From assembly GCA_003576705.1 (NCBI GenBank), contig QOZS01000058.1, positions 1 to 33,589 on the forward strand: a stretch of DNA of 33,589 nt, given 5' to 3'. The notes beneath the pieces are model-generated. The model was given only the letters and a program-made list of their open reading frames with translations. It made no database searches and was not told the DNA's origin. The position numbers were made by a program, and so were the translations under genes. The number at the start of each line of letters is the position of its first letter. Position 1 is the first letter of the stretch. Of this stretch, positions 1-8,059 are shown piece by piece. The DNA is from Desertibaculum subflavum. GTDB lineage: Bacteria; Pseudomonadota; Alphaproteobacteria; Ferrovibrionales; Ferrovibrionaceae.

Positions 1-2058
1 CCGGCGCCGGCCGCTGCACAGCCGATCGCGCAGCGGCCGGTCACGCAGACGGCGCCGCCGCCGAAGATCGCGGAAATCTATCCGGGCCAGCCCGGTCCGC
101 GCCGGGCCGTGGGCGCGCCGCAGGCCGTGGCCGGTCAGGCCGCCGCGCCGGCGGCCCAGACGCCGGGCGACATCACCCTGAATTTTGAGGATGCCGACAT
201 CCGGCAGGTGGCGCAGGCGGTGCTGCGCGACGTGCTCGGCGTCAACTACGTGATCGATCCGGACGTGCGCGGCACCGCGACCATCCGTACGGCGCGGCCG
301 CTGAACCGCGATCAGGTGCTGCCGCTCCTGCAATCGGCCCTGCAATCCAACGGCGCCGGCCTGTTCACCCAGAACGGCATCTACCGCGTGGCGCTGCTGC
401 AGAATGCCGGCACGGCGGGGCAGCCGGTGGCCGGCACCGCGCCCACCGCGCCGGGCATCGGCGGGCGGCCGCTCCAGGTCTTCCCGCTCCGCTATATCGG
501 CGCCGAGGAGATGGCGAAGATCCTGCGCGGCACCTTGCCAGAGGATCGCATCGTGCATGCCGATCCGGGACGCAACGTGCTGGTGGTGCAGGGCTCCGCC
601 GGCGAGCTTCGCCTCGCCGGCCAGACCGTCGACATCTTCGATGTCGACGCGATGAGCGAGCAATCCGTGCTGCTCGAATCCCTGCAATACGCCGACGTCG
701 GCACCATGGTGTTCGAGCTCGAGAACCTGTTCGGCGGCAAGAACGGGCCGCTCACCGGCGCCGTCAAGTTCATCCCGATCGAGCGGCTCAACGCCGTCAT
801 GGTGATCGCCAAGCAGCCGCGCTATCTCGACGAGGCGCGGCAATGGATCGCGCGGCTCGACCGCACCCGCAATCAGGGCTCGCGCCGGCTCTACGTCTAT
901 TACGTGCAGAACGGCAAGGCCGCCGCCATCGCCGGCACCTTGCGGGGCATCTTCGGCGCCTCGCGCAACCCGTCGCCGACGACGACCGTACAGCGGGCTG
1001 CCGCCCGCGCCGGCGAGGCGCCGGCCGAAGGCGAGGAAGTCCGCCCGTCGGCGGCGCTCACCGCCCTCAACTCGGCCGCGGACGGCGAACAGGGCGTACG
1101 CATCATCGCCGACGAGGCGAACAACGCCGTGCTCGTCCTGGCCACCCCGCGCGACTACGAGAGCATCGAGGAAGTGCTGGCCAAGCTCGACCTCATGCCG
1201 CTGCAGGTGATCATCGACGCCTCGATCATCGAGGTCAGCCTGAACGACACGCTGCGCTATGGCGTGCAGTATTTCCTCTCCACCGGCGATATCGGTATCG
1301 CCAAGCACGGCTCCTCGCAGCTGACCATCGGCACGACCGAGGGATCGGTCGCCGTGCCGCTCTCCACCAGCACCTTCGGCGGTCCCGTGGCCGGCGGCTT
1401 CTCCTTCGTGATCGGCGGCGGCAACACGCGCGCCGTCATCGACGCGCTGTCCAACATCACCACCATCAACGTGGTGTCGAATCCGCAGGTGATGGTGCTC
1501 GACAATCAGACGGCCAAGCTGCAGGTCGGCGACGAAGTGCCGATCCTGACCCGCTTCATCGACACCACGCTCGCCGTCGATCCGCGCACGGTGAACTCGG
1601 TCGAGTACCGCCAGACCGGCGTGACGCTCGAAGTCATCCCGCGAGTCAACGTCTCGGGCCTCGTCACGCTCGAGATCGCGCAGGAAGTGTCCGACGTGAC
1701 GCCGCCGGCCGTCGGCGCCGCCATCCAGTCGCCGACCATCCGTCAGCGGCGCATCCTTTCTTCGGTCGCCATCCGTTCCGGCGAAACCGTGGCGCTCGGC
1801 GGCCTGATCCGCGAGCAGAACCAGGTCGGCAATTCCGGCATCCCGATCCTGCACGAGATTCCGGTGCTCGGCTCGCTGTTCGGGCGCAAGATCAACGACG
1901 TGGCCCGCACCGAGCTGCTGGTCCTGATCACCCCGCGCGTCGTCCGCAACCAGCTGGAAGCGCGCGACGCGACGCTCGAGATGCGGCGCAAGTTCCAAGC
2001 CGTGCTGGCCCTGCAGGAGCGCGGCCCGGCGCCGACCCGCGAGCCGACGCCGCCCTGA
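1..2058 (+). CDS. gspD: Type II secretion system secretin (GspD family), 5' truncated by the window edge
   Basis: Outer-membrane secretin that forms the exit pore of a type II secretion system. The frame is open from base 1, so the start lies outside the window; 685 residues are visible. They begin with an Ala/Pro-rich stretch, followed by an N0-like domain from about visible residue 57 (ITLNFEDADIRQ), N1/N2/N3 repeats (LQVFPLRYIGAEEMAKIL, LLESLQYADV, VYYVQNGKAAAIAG) and the secretin core. The core shows VVSNPQVMVLDNQTAKLQVG, the GVTLEVIPRV strand and the late GIPILHEIPVLGSLFG and ELLVLITPRVV motifs. The GTG at 109 is internal to the open frame and unlikely to be the real start. No C-terminal pilotin-binding extension is obvious; the protein ends in a short Pro-rich tail. 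It converges on the next gene with only four bases between stop codons. The N0 to N3 order favours GspD over type III or pilus secretins. Confidence 0.9.
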   Translation, partial: PAPAAAQPIAQRPVTQTAPPPKIAEIYPGQPGPRRAVGAPQAVAGQAAAPAAQTPGDITLNFEDADIRQVAQAVLRDVLGVNYVIDPDVRGTATIRTARPLNRDQVLPLLQSALQSNGAGLFTQNGIYRVALLQNAGTAGQPVAGTAPTAPGIGGRPLQVFPLRYIGAEEMAKILRGTLPEDRIVHADPGRNVLVVQGSAGELRLAGQTVDIFDVDAMSEQSVLLESLQYADVGTMVFELENLFGGKNGPLTGAVKFIPIERLNAVMVIAKQPRYLDEARQWIARLDRTRNQGSRRLYVYYVQNGKAAAIAGTLRGIFGASRNPSPTTTVQRAAARAGEAPAEGEEVRPSAALTALNSAADGEQGVRIIADEANNAVLVLATPRDYESIEEVLAKLDLMPLQVIIDASIIEVSLNDTLRYGVQYFLSTGDIGIAKHGSSQLTIGTTEGSVAVPLSTSTFGGPVAGGFSFVIGGGNTRAVIDALSNITTINVVSNPQVMVLDNQTAKLQVGDEVPILTRFIDTTLAVDPRTVNSVEYRQTGVTLEVIPRVNVSGLVTLEIAQEVSDVTPPAVGAAIQSPTIRQRRILSSVAIRSGETVALGGLIREQNQVGNSGIPILHEIPVLGSLFGRKINDVARTELLVLITPRVVRNQLEARDATLEMRRKFQAVLALQERGPAPTREPTPP

Positions 2059-2062
2059 TTGC

Positions 2063-2773
2063 TCAGGCCGGCTCGCCGGCTTCGACCCAACGGCGGTATT
2101 CAGCCTTCACCGCGTCGCTCGGCGGATAGACTTCGAGCGTCGACCGGCCGCGCCGCACCTCCCGCGCGACGAAGCGCTCCACCCGCTCCTGCTCCAGCCC
2201 ATCGCGCGCGATCTCCGCGGCCAGATGCTGCGGGATCACCACCACACCATCGGCGTCGGCGACGATCATATCGCCCGGGAAGACCGCCGCGCCGGCGCAG
2301 CCGACCGGCCGCTGCACCTCCACCGGATGCAGGTAGTTCATGCTGGCCGGCGCCACCGCGGCGGTCGCATAGACCGCGAGCCCGATCCCGGCGATCACGC
2401 CGGCATCGCGGATGGCGCCGTCGGTCACCACGCCGCCGACCTTTCGCACCACCAGCCGCTCCGCCAGGATGTCGCCGATGGTGCCGCAGCGCTGCTCGCC
2501 ATCGGTCGCCATGACCAGGATGTGGCCGGGCGGGCATTCCTCGATGGCAAGGCGTTGCGCGGTCGGCGGCTCCCCCGGCTTGGGCGCCCCGCACAGATCT
2601 TCCCGGGCGGGGATATAGCGAAGCGTATAGGCAGGCCCGACCATGCGCGCGGCATCGGCGCCCCATGGCTTGAGCCCCGTCATCGCCCCGGTCCGGAAGC
2701 CGCGCTTCAGAAGCTGCATCGTGACGGTCGCGGTCGATACCTGGCGAAGCTGCTCGACGATCTCTCCCTGCAT
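2063..2773 (-). CDS. RraA-like protein, probable HMG/CHA-type aldolase
   Basis: A 236-residue member of the RraA / 4-hydroxy-4-methyl-2-oxoglutarate aldolase family. The start at 2773 is chosen because a strong GGGAGG ribosome site lies just upstream, and the frame further upstream reads like non-coding sequence. The family core is clear: GDILAERLVVRKVGGVVTDG then AIRD, with Asp101, Arg122 and Asp123 forming the D-X20-R-D pattern associated with metal-dependent aldolase/oxaloacetate decarboxylase activity. The intact motif favours a pyruvate-releasing carbon-metabolism enzyme over an RNase E inhibitor (inference). A short insert around residues 58-75 is not typical of E. coli RraA. The gene is divergent from the acyl-CoA synthetase, sharing an 89-base intergenic region. 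Annotators may also call it 'dimethylmenaquinone methyltransferase', an outdated family name. Confidence 0.85.
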   Translation of the reverse strand: MQGEIVEQLRQVSTATVTMQLLKRGFRTGAMTGLKPWGADAARMVGPAYTLRYIPAREDLCGAPKPGEPPTAQRLAIEECPPGHILVMATDGEQRCGTIGDILAERLVVRKVGGVVTDGAIRDAGVIAGIGLAVYATAAVAPASMNYLHPVEVQRPVGCAGAAVFPGDMIVADADGVVVIPQHLAAEIARDGLEQERVERFVAREVRRGRSTLEVYPPSDAVKAEYRRWVEAGEPA

Positions 2774-2862
2774 GCGGGATCCTCCCTCTTGCGCCGATCC
2801 GGCGGAGGCCTGATCGTGGGCGTCACAAGCACGGACCGTCAATGTGGGAGCGAGGAAACCCG

Positions 2863-4518
2863 ATGCTGGGGCTGATGATGGACGAGCCGCTGCTGCTCTC
2901 CGGCCTGATCGAACATGCGGCACTCGCCCATGCCGAGACCGAGATCGTGGCCCGCACCGTCGAGGGCGATATCCACCGCTACACCTATGCCGACGCGCAG
3001 GCCCGAGCGAAGCGGCTGGCGCAGGCGCTGCGCCGGCTCGGCATGCGCGAAGGCGACCGGGTCGGCTCGCTCGCCTGGAACACGCACCGGCATTTCGAGA
3101 TGTTCTACGGCGTCACCGGCATCGGCTCGGTGCTGCACACCATCAATCCCAGGCTGTACAACGACCAGCTCGTCTACATCATCAACCACGCCGAGGATCG
3201 GCTGCTGTTCTTCGATGCGGCGACGGCACCGACCGTCGAGGCGATCGCCGACCGCCTGACCACGGTCGAAGCCTTCGTGATGATGGCGCCGCCGGACCGC
3301 ATGGGCGCCGCGCCGGGCCTGAAGAAGCCCGTGCTCTGCTCCGACGCGCTGCTCGCGGCCGAGAGCGGCGACCTCGCCTGGCCGCGCCTCGACGAGCGGA
3401 ACGCCTCCTCGCTCTGCTACACCTCGGGCACCACCGGCAACCCGAAGGGCGTGCTCTATTCACACCGCGCCAACGTACTGCACACCATGATCGCCTGCGC
3501 GTTCGACTTCCTCGGCGGATCGAGGAACGGCGCGCAGGAGGTGATGATGCCGATGGCGCCAATGTTCCACGGCAATGCCTGGAACATGCCCTATCTCGCG
3601 CCCTATACCGGGTCGAAGCTGGTCTTCCCCGGCCGCGCCTACGAGCCGGACAAGCTCTACGAGCTGTTCGAGGGCGAAGGCGTCACCATCACGGCCGGCG
3701 TGCCGACCATGTGGCTGATCCTGCTCGATTGGCTGGAGCGCAACGGCCGGAAGTTCTCCACGCTCCGGTACGCGCTTTCCAGCGGCTCGGCGCCGCCGCG
3801 CTCCATCATCGAGCGGCTGGAGCGCGACTATGGCGTCGAGCTGTGCCAGGCCTGGGGCATGACCGAAGCCCTGACCGCCACGAAGCCGACCATGCGGCCG
3901 GGCAGCGCCGGCCTGCCCTTCGAGCAGCGCATGGATCGGCGGATGAAATCCGGGCGGCGCATGTACGGCGTCGAACTCAAGATCGTCGGCGACGACGGCA
4001 ATCCGTTGCCGGCCGACGGCAAGGCGGTCGGCCATCTCCGCATCAAGGGCCCGTGGATCGCCTCAGGCTACTTCAAGGGCGAGGGCGGCGACGCGCTCGA
4101 CGAGGCAGGCTGGCTGAAGACCGGCGACGTCGCCGTGCTGGACGCGCAAGGCCATGTCACCCTGACCGACCGCTCCAAGGACGTGATCAAGTCGGGCGGC
4201 GAATGGATCAGCTCGATCGAGATCGAGAACCTGGCCGTCGCCCATCCCGACGTGCTGGCGGCGGCGGTGATCGCGATCCCGCATCCGAAATGGCAGGAAC
4301 GCCCGCTCCTGATCGTCAAGCGGCGCGAGGGCGGCACGGTGGATGCCGCGGGCCTGCTCGCCTTCCTCAAGCCCAGGCTCGCCAGCTGGTGGCTGCCCGA
4401 TGCCGTCGAGTTTGTCGACGAGATGCCGGTCACCGGCACCGGCAAGATCCACAAGCTGACCTTGCGCGAGCAGTTCAAGGACTATCGTCCGCACGACGAG
4501 AAGGCAGTCAGCGCATGA
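2863..4518 (+). CDS. Acyl-CoA synthetase (AMP-forming), DmdB / fatty-acyl-CoA ligase type
   Basis: A 551-residue adenylate-forming enzyme that would activate a carboxylic acid to its CoA thioester using ATP. The P-loop-like motif YTSGTTGNPKG lies at 186-196, the A5 motif AWGMTEA in the middle, GEWISSIEIEN near the hinge, and the C-terminal catalytic lysine in TGTGK at Lys528. The start at 2863 follows a GCGAGGA ribosome site and gives the N-terminus MLGLMMDEPLL usual for this subgroup; the ATG at 2842 would add seven unlikely residues. The subgroup includes medium/long-chain ligases and 3-methylthiopropionate-CoA ligase, so the substrate is open. Its stop overlaps the start of the next gene (ATGA), so the two products are probably made together. 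Confidence 0.92.
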   Translation: MLGLMMDEPLLLSGLIEHAALAHAETEIVARTVEGDIHRYTYADAQARAKRLAQALRRLGMREGDRVGSLAWNTHRHFEMFYGVTGIGSVLHTINPRLYNDQLVYIINHAEDRLLFFDAATAPTVEAIADRLTTVEAFVMMAPPDRMGAAPGLKKPVLCSDALLAAESGDLAWPRLDERNASSLCYTSGTTGNPKGVLYSHRANVLHTMIACAFDFLGGSRNGAQEVMMPMAPMFHGNAWNMPYLAPYTGSKLVFPGRAYEPDKLYELFEGEGVTITAGVPTMWLILLDWLERNGRKFSTLRYALSSGSAPPRSIIERLERDYGVELCQAWGMTEALTATKPTMRPGSAGLPFEQRMDRRMKSGRRMYGVELKIVGDDGNPLPADGKAVGHLRIKGPWIASGYFKGEGGDALDEAGWLKTGDVAVLDAQGHVTLTDRSKDVIKSGGEWISSIEIENLAVAHPDVLAAAVIAIPHPKWQERPLLIVKRREGGTVDAAGLLAFLKPRLASWWLPDAVEFVDEMPVTGTGKIHKLTLREQFKDYRPHDEKAVSA

Positions 4519-5405
4519 GCGAAGCTCTGTTTCCGGGTTTCACGCGGCGGCGCATCGCCGTCGCCGGCAACGAGATCAACCTGATGCTGGGCGGCGGCGG
4601 CCCACCGGTCCTGCTGATCCACGGCTATCCTCAGACCCATGCCTGCTGGCATGCGATGGCGCCGGAACTCGCGAAGCGCTTCACGGTCGTCGCGCCCGAT
4701 CTTCGCGGCTATGGCGACAGCGCGACCCCGCCCTCGGCCTCCGACCATCGCCCCCACTCCAAGCGCGCGATGGCGGCGGAGCTTGTCGAGGTGATGGCAG
4801 CACTGGGCTTCGCGCGCTTCGCCGTGGTCGGCCATGATCGCGGCGCGCGTGTCGCCTATCGCATGGCCTTCGATCATGCCGGCAAGGTCGCGCGCCTCTG
4901 CACGCTCGATGTCGTGCCGACGCATGCCATGTGGCAGGGCGTGAACAAGGCGTTCGCCACCAGCACCTATCACTGGTTCTTCCTGATCCAGCCGACACCC
5001 TTCCCGGAGCGGCTGATCGGCAGCGATCCGGAATATTTCATCCGCCACACGCTGGCGAGCTGGGCCAAACCCGGCTTCGCCTTCGACGAGCGCGCGATGG
5101 CGGAATACATTCGCGCCTTCCGTCGCCCCGAAGTCGTGCATGCCACCTGCGAGGATTACCGGGCCGGCGCCACCGTCGACGACCAGGACGATGCCGCCGA
5201 TCTGAAAGCGGGCCGCAAGATCGCCTGCCCGCTGCTCGCACTTTGGGGCGAGCACAGCGGCTTCGCGAAGGGCGACCGCCTCGCGGTCTGGCGCAACTGG
5301 GCGAGCGATGTGCGGGGCGGCCCGATCGAAAGCGGCCACTTCCTGCCCGAGGAAGCGCCGCAGGCCACGCTCGCGCAGCTCCTGCCCTTCCTGGCGGAAG
5401 GCTGA
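4515..5405 (+). CDS. Alpha/beta hydrolase, fluoroacetate (haloacetate) dehalogenase-like
   Basis: A 296-residue alpha/beta hydrolase. The oxyanion motif is HGYPQ (36-40). The nucleophile region GHDRGAR gives Asp108 with Arg109 and Arg112. Asp132 sits in LDVVPT, His153-Trp154 in TYHWFF, Tyr215 in CEDYRAG, and the general base His275 in SGHFLPEE. By my alignment from memory these match, with an almost constant offset, the residues of the characterised Rhodopseudomonas fluoroacetate dehalogenase: nucleophile Asp110, carboxylate-binding Arg111/Arg114, halide pocket His155/Trp156/Tyr219, and Asp134/His280. The full set supports hydrolytic dehalogenation of a 2-haloacid rather than epoxide hydrolysis, which would need two tyrosines (inference). 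It is translationally coupled to the upstream ligase by ATGA. The protein is probably cytoplasmic; no signal peptide is visible. Confidence 0.85.
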   Translation: MSEALFPGFTRRRIAVAGNEINLMLGGGGPPVLLIHGYPQTHACWHAMAPELAKRFTVVAPDLRGYGDSATPPSASDHRPHSKRAMAAELVEVMAALGFARFAVVGHDRGARVAYRMAFDHAGKVARLCTLDVVPTHAMWQGVNKAFATSTYHWFFLIQPTPFPERLIGSDPEYFIRHTLASWAKPGFAFDERAMAEYIRAFRRPEVVHATCEDYRAGATVDDQDDAADLKAGRKIACPLLALWGEHSGFAKGDRLAVWRNWASDVRGGPIESGHFLPEEAPQATLAQLLPFLAEG

Positions 5406-5450
5406 GCGCGGATATTCTCTGCCACGTAATTGAGAGAGGGCGGCGATCGC

Positions 5451-5482
5451 GGTCTCCTGTCAGCGTCAAGCCAAAGGAGACC
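5451..5482 (+). promoter_or_regulatory. Hairpin covering the ribosome binding site of the DUF1127 gene
   Basis: GGTCTCCT (5451-5458) and AGGAGACC (5475-5482) are perfect 8-base complements around a 16-base loop. The right arm contains most of the Shine-Dalgarno sequence AAAGGAG (5473-5479) that serves the ATG at 5488. Such a stem would hide the ribosome site, suggesting thermometer-like or RNA-responsive control. This is inferred from base pairing only. Confidence 0.45.
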
Positions 5483-5487
5483 ATGCC

Positions 5488-5742
5488 ATGTCGTTCTTCC
5501 GCCCCGGTCTCGAGATCGACGAGACGCTGAACCAGTCCCGGCTAGAAGCCGAGCCGGTGCCGGCAAGCCTTTGGGCGCGTGCGACGGTGTTCCTCGCCGT
5601 CTGGGCCGAACGGCGTGCGGCGCGGATCGCATTGTCGGGCCTCGATGCGCGGACCTTGCGCGACATCGGCCTCACCCGCACCATGGTCGACTTCGAGTTG
5701 AGCCAGCCGAACTCGCGGCCGATCCGTGATCCCCGCCGATAG
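5488..5742 (+). CDS. DUF1127 small basic protein
   Basis: An 84-residue protein with a DUF1127 domain at about residues 40-75 (WAERRAARIALSGLDARTLRDIGLTR), the Arg-rich helix followed by the conserved LRDIGLTR. Small DUF1127 proteins are frequent in alpha- and gammaproteobacteria and have been linked to phosphate/carbon metabolism, RNA-based regulation and stress adaptation, but the molecular activity is not settled. The start at 5488 has AAAGGAG eight bases upstream; an ATG at 5483 is out of frame. The N-terminal 35 residues are variable and give no function. The gene stands alone between two hairpins: one over its ribosome site and one overlapping its stop codon. Confidence 0.85.
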   Translation: MSFFRPGLEIDETLNQSRLEAEPVPASLWARATVFLAVWAERRAARIALSGLDARTLRDIGLTRTMVDFELSQPNSRPIRDPRR

Positions 5743-5783
5743 ACGAAGGCCCGCTCCGCCAAAGGCGGAGCGGGCCTTCGTCT
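5741..5783. terminator. Bidirectional hairpin terminator with perfect 20-bp stem
   Basis: Bases 5741-5760 and 5764-5783 are perfect reverse complements separated by the three-base loop AAA. The left arm overlaps the TAG of the DUF1127 gene and the right arm overlaps the TAG of the convergent MaoC gene, so one hairpin appears to end transcription from both sides. There is no long T-tract. Confidence 0.8.
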
Positions 5784-6645
5784 ACGCCGCGTATTCCGCG
5801 TAGCCGTTGTTCAGCACCATGACGTCGCGCTCCACCACCTTGCAGCGGAACGCCGCCTTGCCGGCGCCTTCCTTCCAGACCTCGGTGCGGATCGTCTCGC
5901 CGGGATAGACCGGGGAGGAGAACCGCACGTCCATCTGCTTCAGCTTGGCCGGGTCGTAGCCGCAGAGCAGTTTCAGGATGGCATGGCCGGCAATGCCGTA
6001 GGTGCAGAGACCGTGCAGGATCGGCTGCTTGAAATTCGCCGACTTCGCCACATCGGGATCCGCATGCAGCGGATTGTAGTCGCCGGACAGGCGGTAGATC
6101 AGTGCCGCCTGCGGCACCGAGGTGATGTCGGTGGTGAGATCGGGCGTCCGTTCGGGGATCGCATGGACCGACTTCTTCGGGCCGGCCGGCCCGCCGAAGC
6201 CGCCATCCGCCCGGGCGAAGGTGGTGCTCTGGCTCGCCGCCAGCACCTCGCCGGACTTCTTGTCGATGATCTCGCGCTCCGAATACATCAGCGCGCCCTT
6301 ACCCGGACCGTTATCGATGATGTCGACGATCCGGGTGCGGCCGATCACCGTGCCTTCCGCCGGCAGCGGCTTGAACACCTTCAAGCCCTGCTCGCCATGC
6401 AGCACCTGCTTCCAGTCGATGCCGCTATCCGGGTTCTTCACCCAGAAACCCGGGCTGCCCAGCACCACGGCCATGGTCGGCAGCGCCTTCAGCCCGTCCT
6501 CGTAGACGAAGCGGAGCTGGCCCCGATCCATCGGGTCGGCGCCGAAGCCGAGGCCGAGCGCATAGAGCATCGTGTCGCGCTGGGTATATGTGTGCACGAC
6601 GTCGTCGAACTTGCGATTCTTCAGTTTCTGATAGTCGATCGCCAT
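5782..6645 (-). CDS. MaoC-family (R)-specific enoyl-CoA hydratase (hydratase-2 type)
   Basis: A 287-residue double hot-dog protein of the size of the hydratase-2 module of eukaryotic peroxisomal MFE-2. The catalytic loop LSGDYNPLHADPDVAKSANF gives Asp189 and His194 (D-x4-H), followed by QPILHGLCTYG. The N-terminal half carries LGFGADPM and LHGEQ, typical of the inactive substrate-binding half. It should hydrate trans-2-enoyl-CoA to the (3R)-hydroxyacyl-CoA. A GGAGGAGGG ribosome site precedes the start at 6645. It lies 18 bases downstream of an SDR dehydrogenase of the matching MFE-2 type, so the pair reproduces the two activities of MFE-2 on separate chains. A paralogue is present at 31947-32825. 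Confidence 0.92.
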   Translation of the reverse strand: MAIDYQKLKNRKFDDVVHTYTQRDTMLYALGLGFGADPMDRGQLRFVYEDGLKALPTMAVVLGSPGFWVKNPDSGIDWKQVLHGEQGLKVFKPLPAEGTVIGRTRIVDIIDNGPGKGALMYSEREIIDKKSGEVLAASQSTTFARADGGFGGPAGPKKSVHAIPERTPDLTTDITSVPQAALIYRLSGDYNPLHADPDVAKSANFKQPILHGLCTYGIAGHAILKLLCGYDPAKLKQMDVRFSSPVYPGETIRTEVWKEGAGKAAFRCKVVERDVMVLNNGYAEYAA

Positions 6646-6663
6646 GAGACCGCCCTCCTCCGC

Positions 6664-7587
6664 TCAGAGCGGCTCCCAGTTGAACACGTCGGCGGAGCGG
6701 TCGAGCGGATAGAAGCTCGACTTGAAGCCGGGCAGCACGGTGTCGGCGATCGCCTTCGGTGACCAGCCGTCGCCCTTGTGCGCGGTGCGCAGCGGCCGGT
6801 TCTGGCTGAACAGGATGATTTCGTCCTTGCGCACGCCGAAGATCTGGCCGGACACGTCCTTCGCCGCGTCGGAGGCGAGGAACACCACGATGGGTGCGAT
6901 CTTCGCCGCCGTCATGGTGTTCTGGATGCGCTCGACGCGGGCCTTCTCTTCCGGCGTGTTGGTCGGAATGGTGCCGATCAGACGCGACCAGGCGAAGGGC
7001 GAGACGCAGTTCGAGCGCACGCCGAACCGCGCCATGTCGAGCGCGATCGACTTGGAGAGGCCGATGATGCCCATCTTCGCCGCCGCGTAGTTCGCCTGGC
7101 CGAAATTGCCGATCAGGCCGGAGGTCGAGGTGAAGTGGACATAGGAGCCGGAATTCTGCTCCTTGAAATAGTTCGCCGCGGCTTTCGACATGTAGAACGA
7201 GCCGTTCAGATGCACGTCGATCACGGCGCGCCAGTCGACCACGCTCATACGGTGGAAGATGCGGTCGCGCAGGATGCCGGCATTGTTCACCACGCAGTCG
7301 ATACGGCCGAAAGTGTCGACCGCCTGCTTGATGATGCGCTCCGCCGCCGCCGGGTCGGCGACGCTGTCGCCGCTGACGACGGCCTGGCCACCCGCCTTCT
7401 TGATGGTGTCGACAACTTCCTGCGCCGGGGTCAGGTCCTGGCCCTCGCCCTCGGCCGAGCCGCCGAGATCGTTGACCACCACCTTGGCGCCTTCGCGCGC
7501 CGCCAGAATGGCGATCTCGCGGCCGATGCCGCGGCCCGCGCCGGTGACCACGATCACCTTATCCTTGACCATATTGTCGCCGCTCAT
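6664..7587 (-). CDS. SDR-family (3R)-hydroxyacyl-CoA dehydrogenase-like protein
   Basis: A 307-residue short-chain dehydrogenase resembling the dehydrogenase domain of MFE-2 (HSD17B4). The nucleotide-binding motif TGAGRGIG is at 15-22 and NNAG at 101-104. The catalytic set is Asn128, Ser154, Tyr167 and Lys171 within STSGLIGNFGQANYAAAK. Asp40 after the second strand (VVVNDLGG) fits NAD preference. The long loop after the second strand and the ~45-residue C-terminal extension are features of this subgroup. The start at 7587 has AGGGAG upstream; the Met at residue 6 is an alternative. Together with the downstream MaoC gene it would oxidise (3R)-hydroxyacyl-CoA after hydration, in fatty-acid or steroid side-chain beta-oxidation. 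Confidence 0.92.
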   Translation of the reverse strand: MSGDNMVKDKVIVVTGAGRGIGREIAILAAREGAKVVVNDLGGSAEGEGQDLTPAQEVVDTIKKAGGQAVVSGDSVADPAAAERIIKQAVDTFGRIDCVVNNAGILRDRIFHRMSVVDWRAVIDVHLNGSFYMSKAAANYFKEQNSGSYVHFTSTSGLIGNFGQANYAAAKMGIIGLSKSIALDMARFGVRSNCVSPFAWSRLIGTIPTNTPEEKARVERIQNTMTAAKIAPIVVFLASDAAKDVSGQIFGVRKDEIILFSQNRPLRTAHKGDGWSPKAIADTVLPGFKSSFYPLDRSADVFNWEPL

Positions 7588-8059
7588 GGGTTTGTTCTCC
7601 CTAGTTGTTTTGGTGCTTTGAAGGGCGGCACCTTAGCCACGCCCTCGGCCGCCAGCAACAGCGGCACCGGCGGGCAAGATTTCCGTAGCGTCAATGGGAA
7701 CCCGACCTGCTGCGTCGCGTTTGAGCAGCCGACGGACGTGGTTGATTCCGCCGGAACGACTCCTATCTTTGACGTCGCCGGGCTCGTTTCCGGCCGCGGC
7801 AATTTGACGACAGCAGCTTGCGCCGCGTCACCAAACGCTAAAGCGCCACGAAGGGGATTCGTGGGTTCTCGAGCGAGCAGAATGGAGAGCACGATGCTGC
7901 ACGTTTCGAACGTCCCCCACCCTATCTCGGAACATCGCATTCGAATGTGTACGGGCTGTCGCTGACGCGGCCGATGGGCGCGCATGCCGTGCCCGTTCTC
8001 ACGCATGTCATCAATCGACGCTAGTCAATGCCGGGCAGGCTCCGGCGGTTGAGGGTTTC
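7588..8059. other. Gene-poor 472-base interval
   Basis: No convincing gene was found on either strand. It should hold the promoter of the leftward SDR-MaoC operon. It also holds a rightward EcfG-like promoter motif (7697-7721). A 27-codon plus-strand frame at 7882-7965 exists but has no clear support. Base composition is less extreme than in the flanking genes. Confidence 0.5.
7697..7721 (+). promoter_or_regulatory. Possible EcfG-type (general stress) promoter
   Basis: GGAAC at 7697-7701 and CGTT at 7718-7721 are separated by exactly 16 bases, matching the alphaproteobacterial general-stress sigma consensus GGAAC-N16/17-CGTT. The nearest rightward gene is the 71-residue unknown protein at 8060, about 340 bases away, which is a long leader. 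A chance match is possible. Confidence 0.3.

Noticed and set aside
7882..7965. 27-codon plus-strand frame in the gene-poor gap
   Set aside because: No convincing ribosome site at its first ATG, no recognisable motif, and too short to judge by composition.
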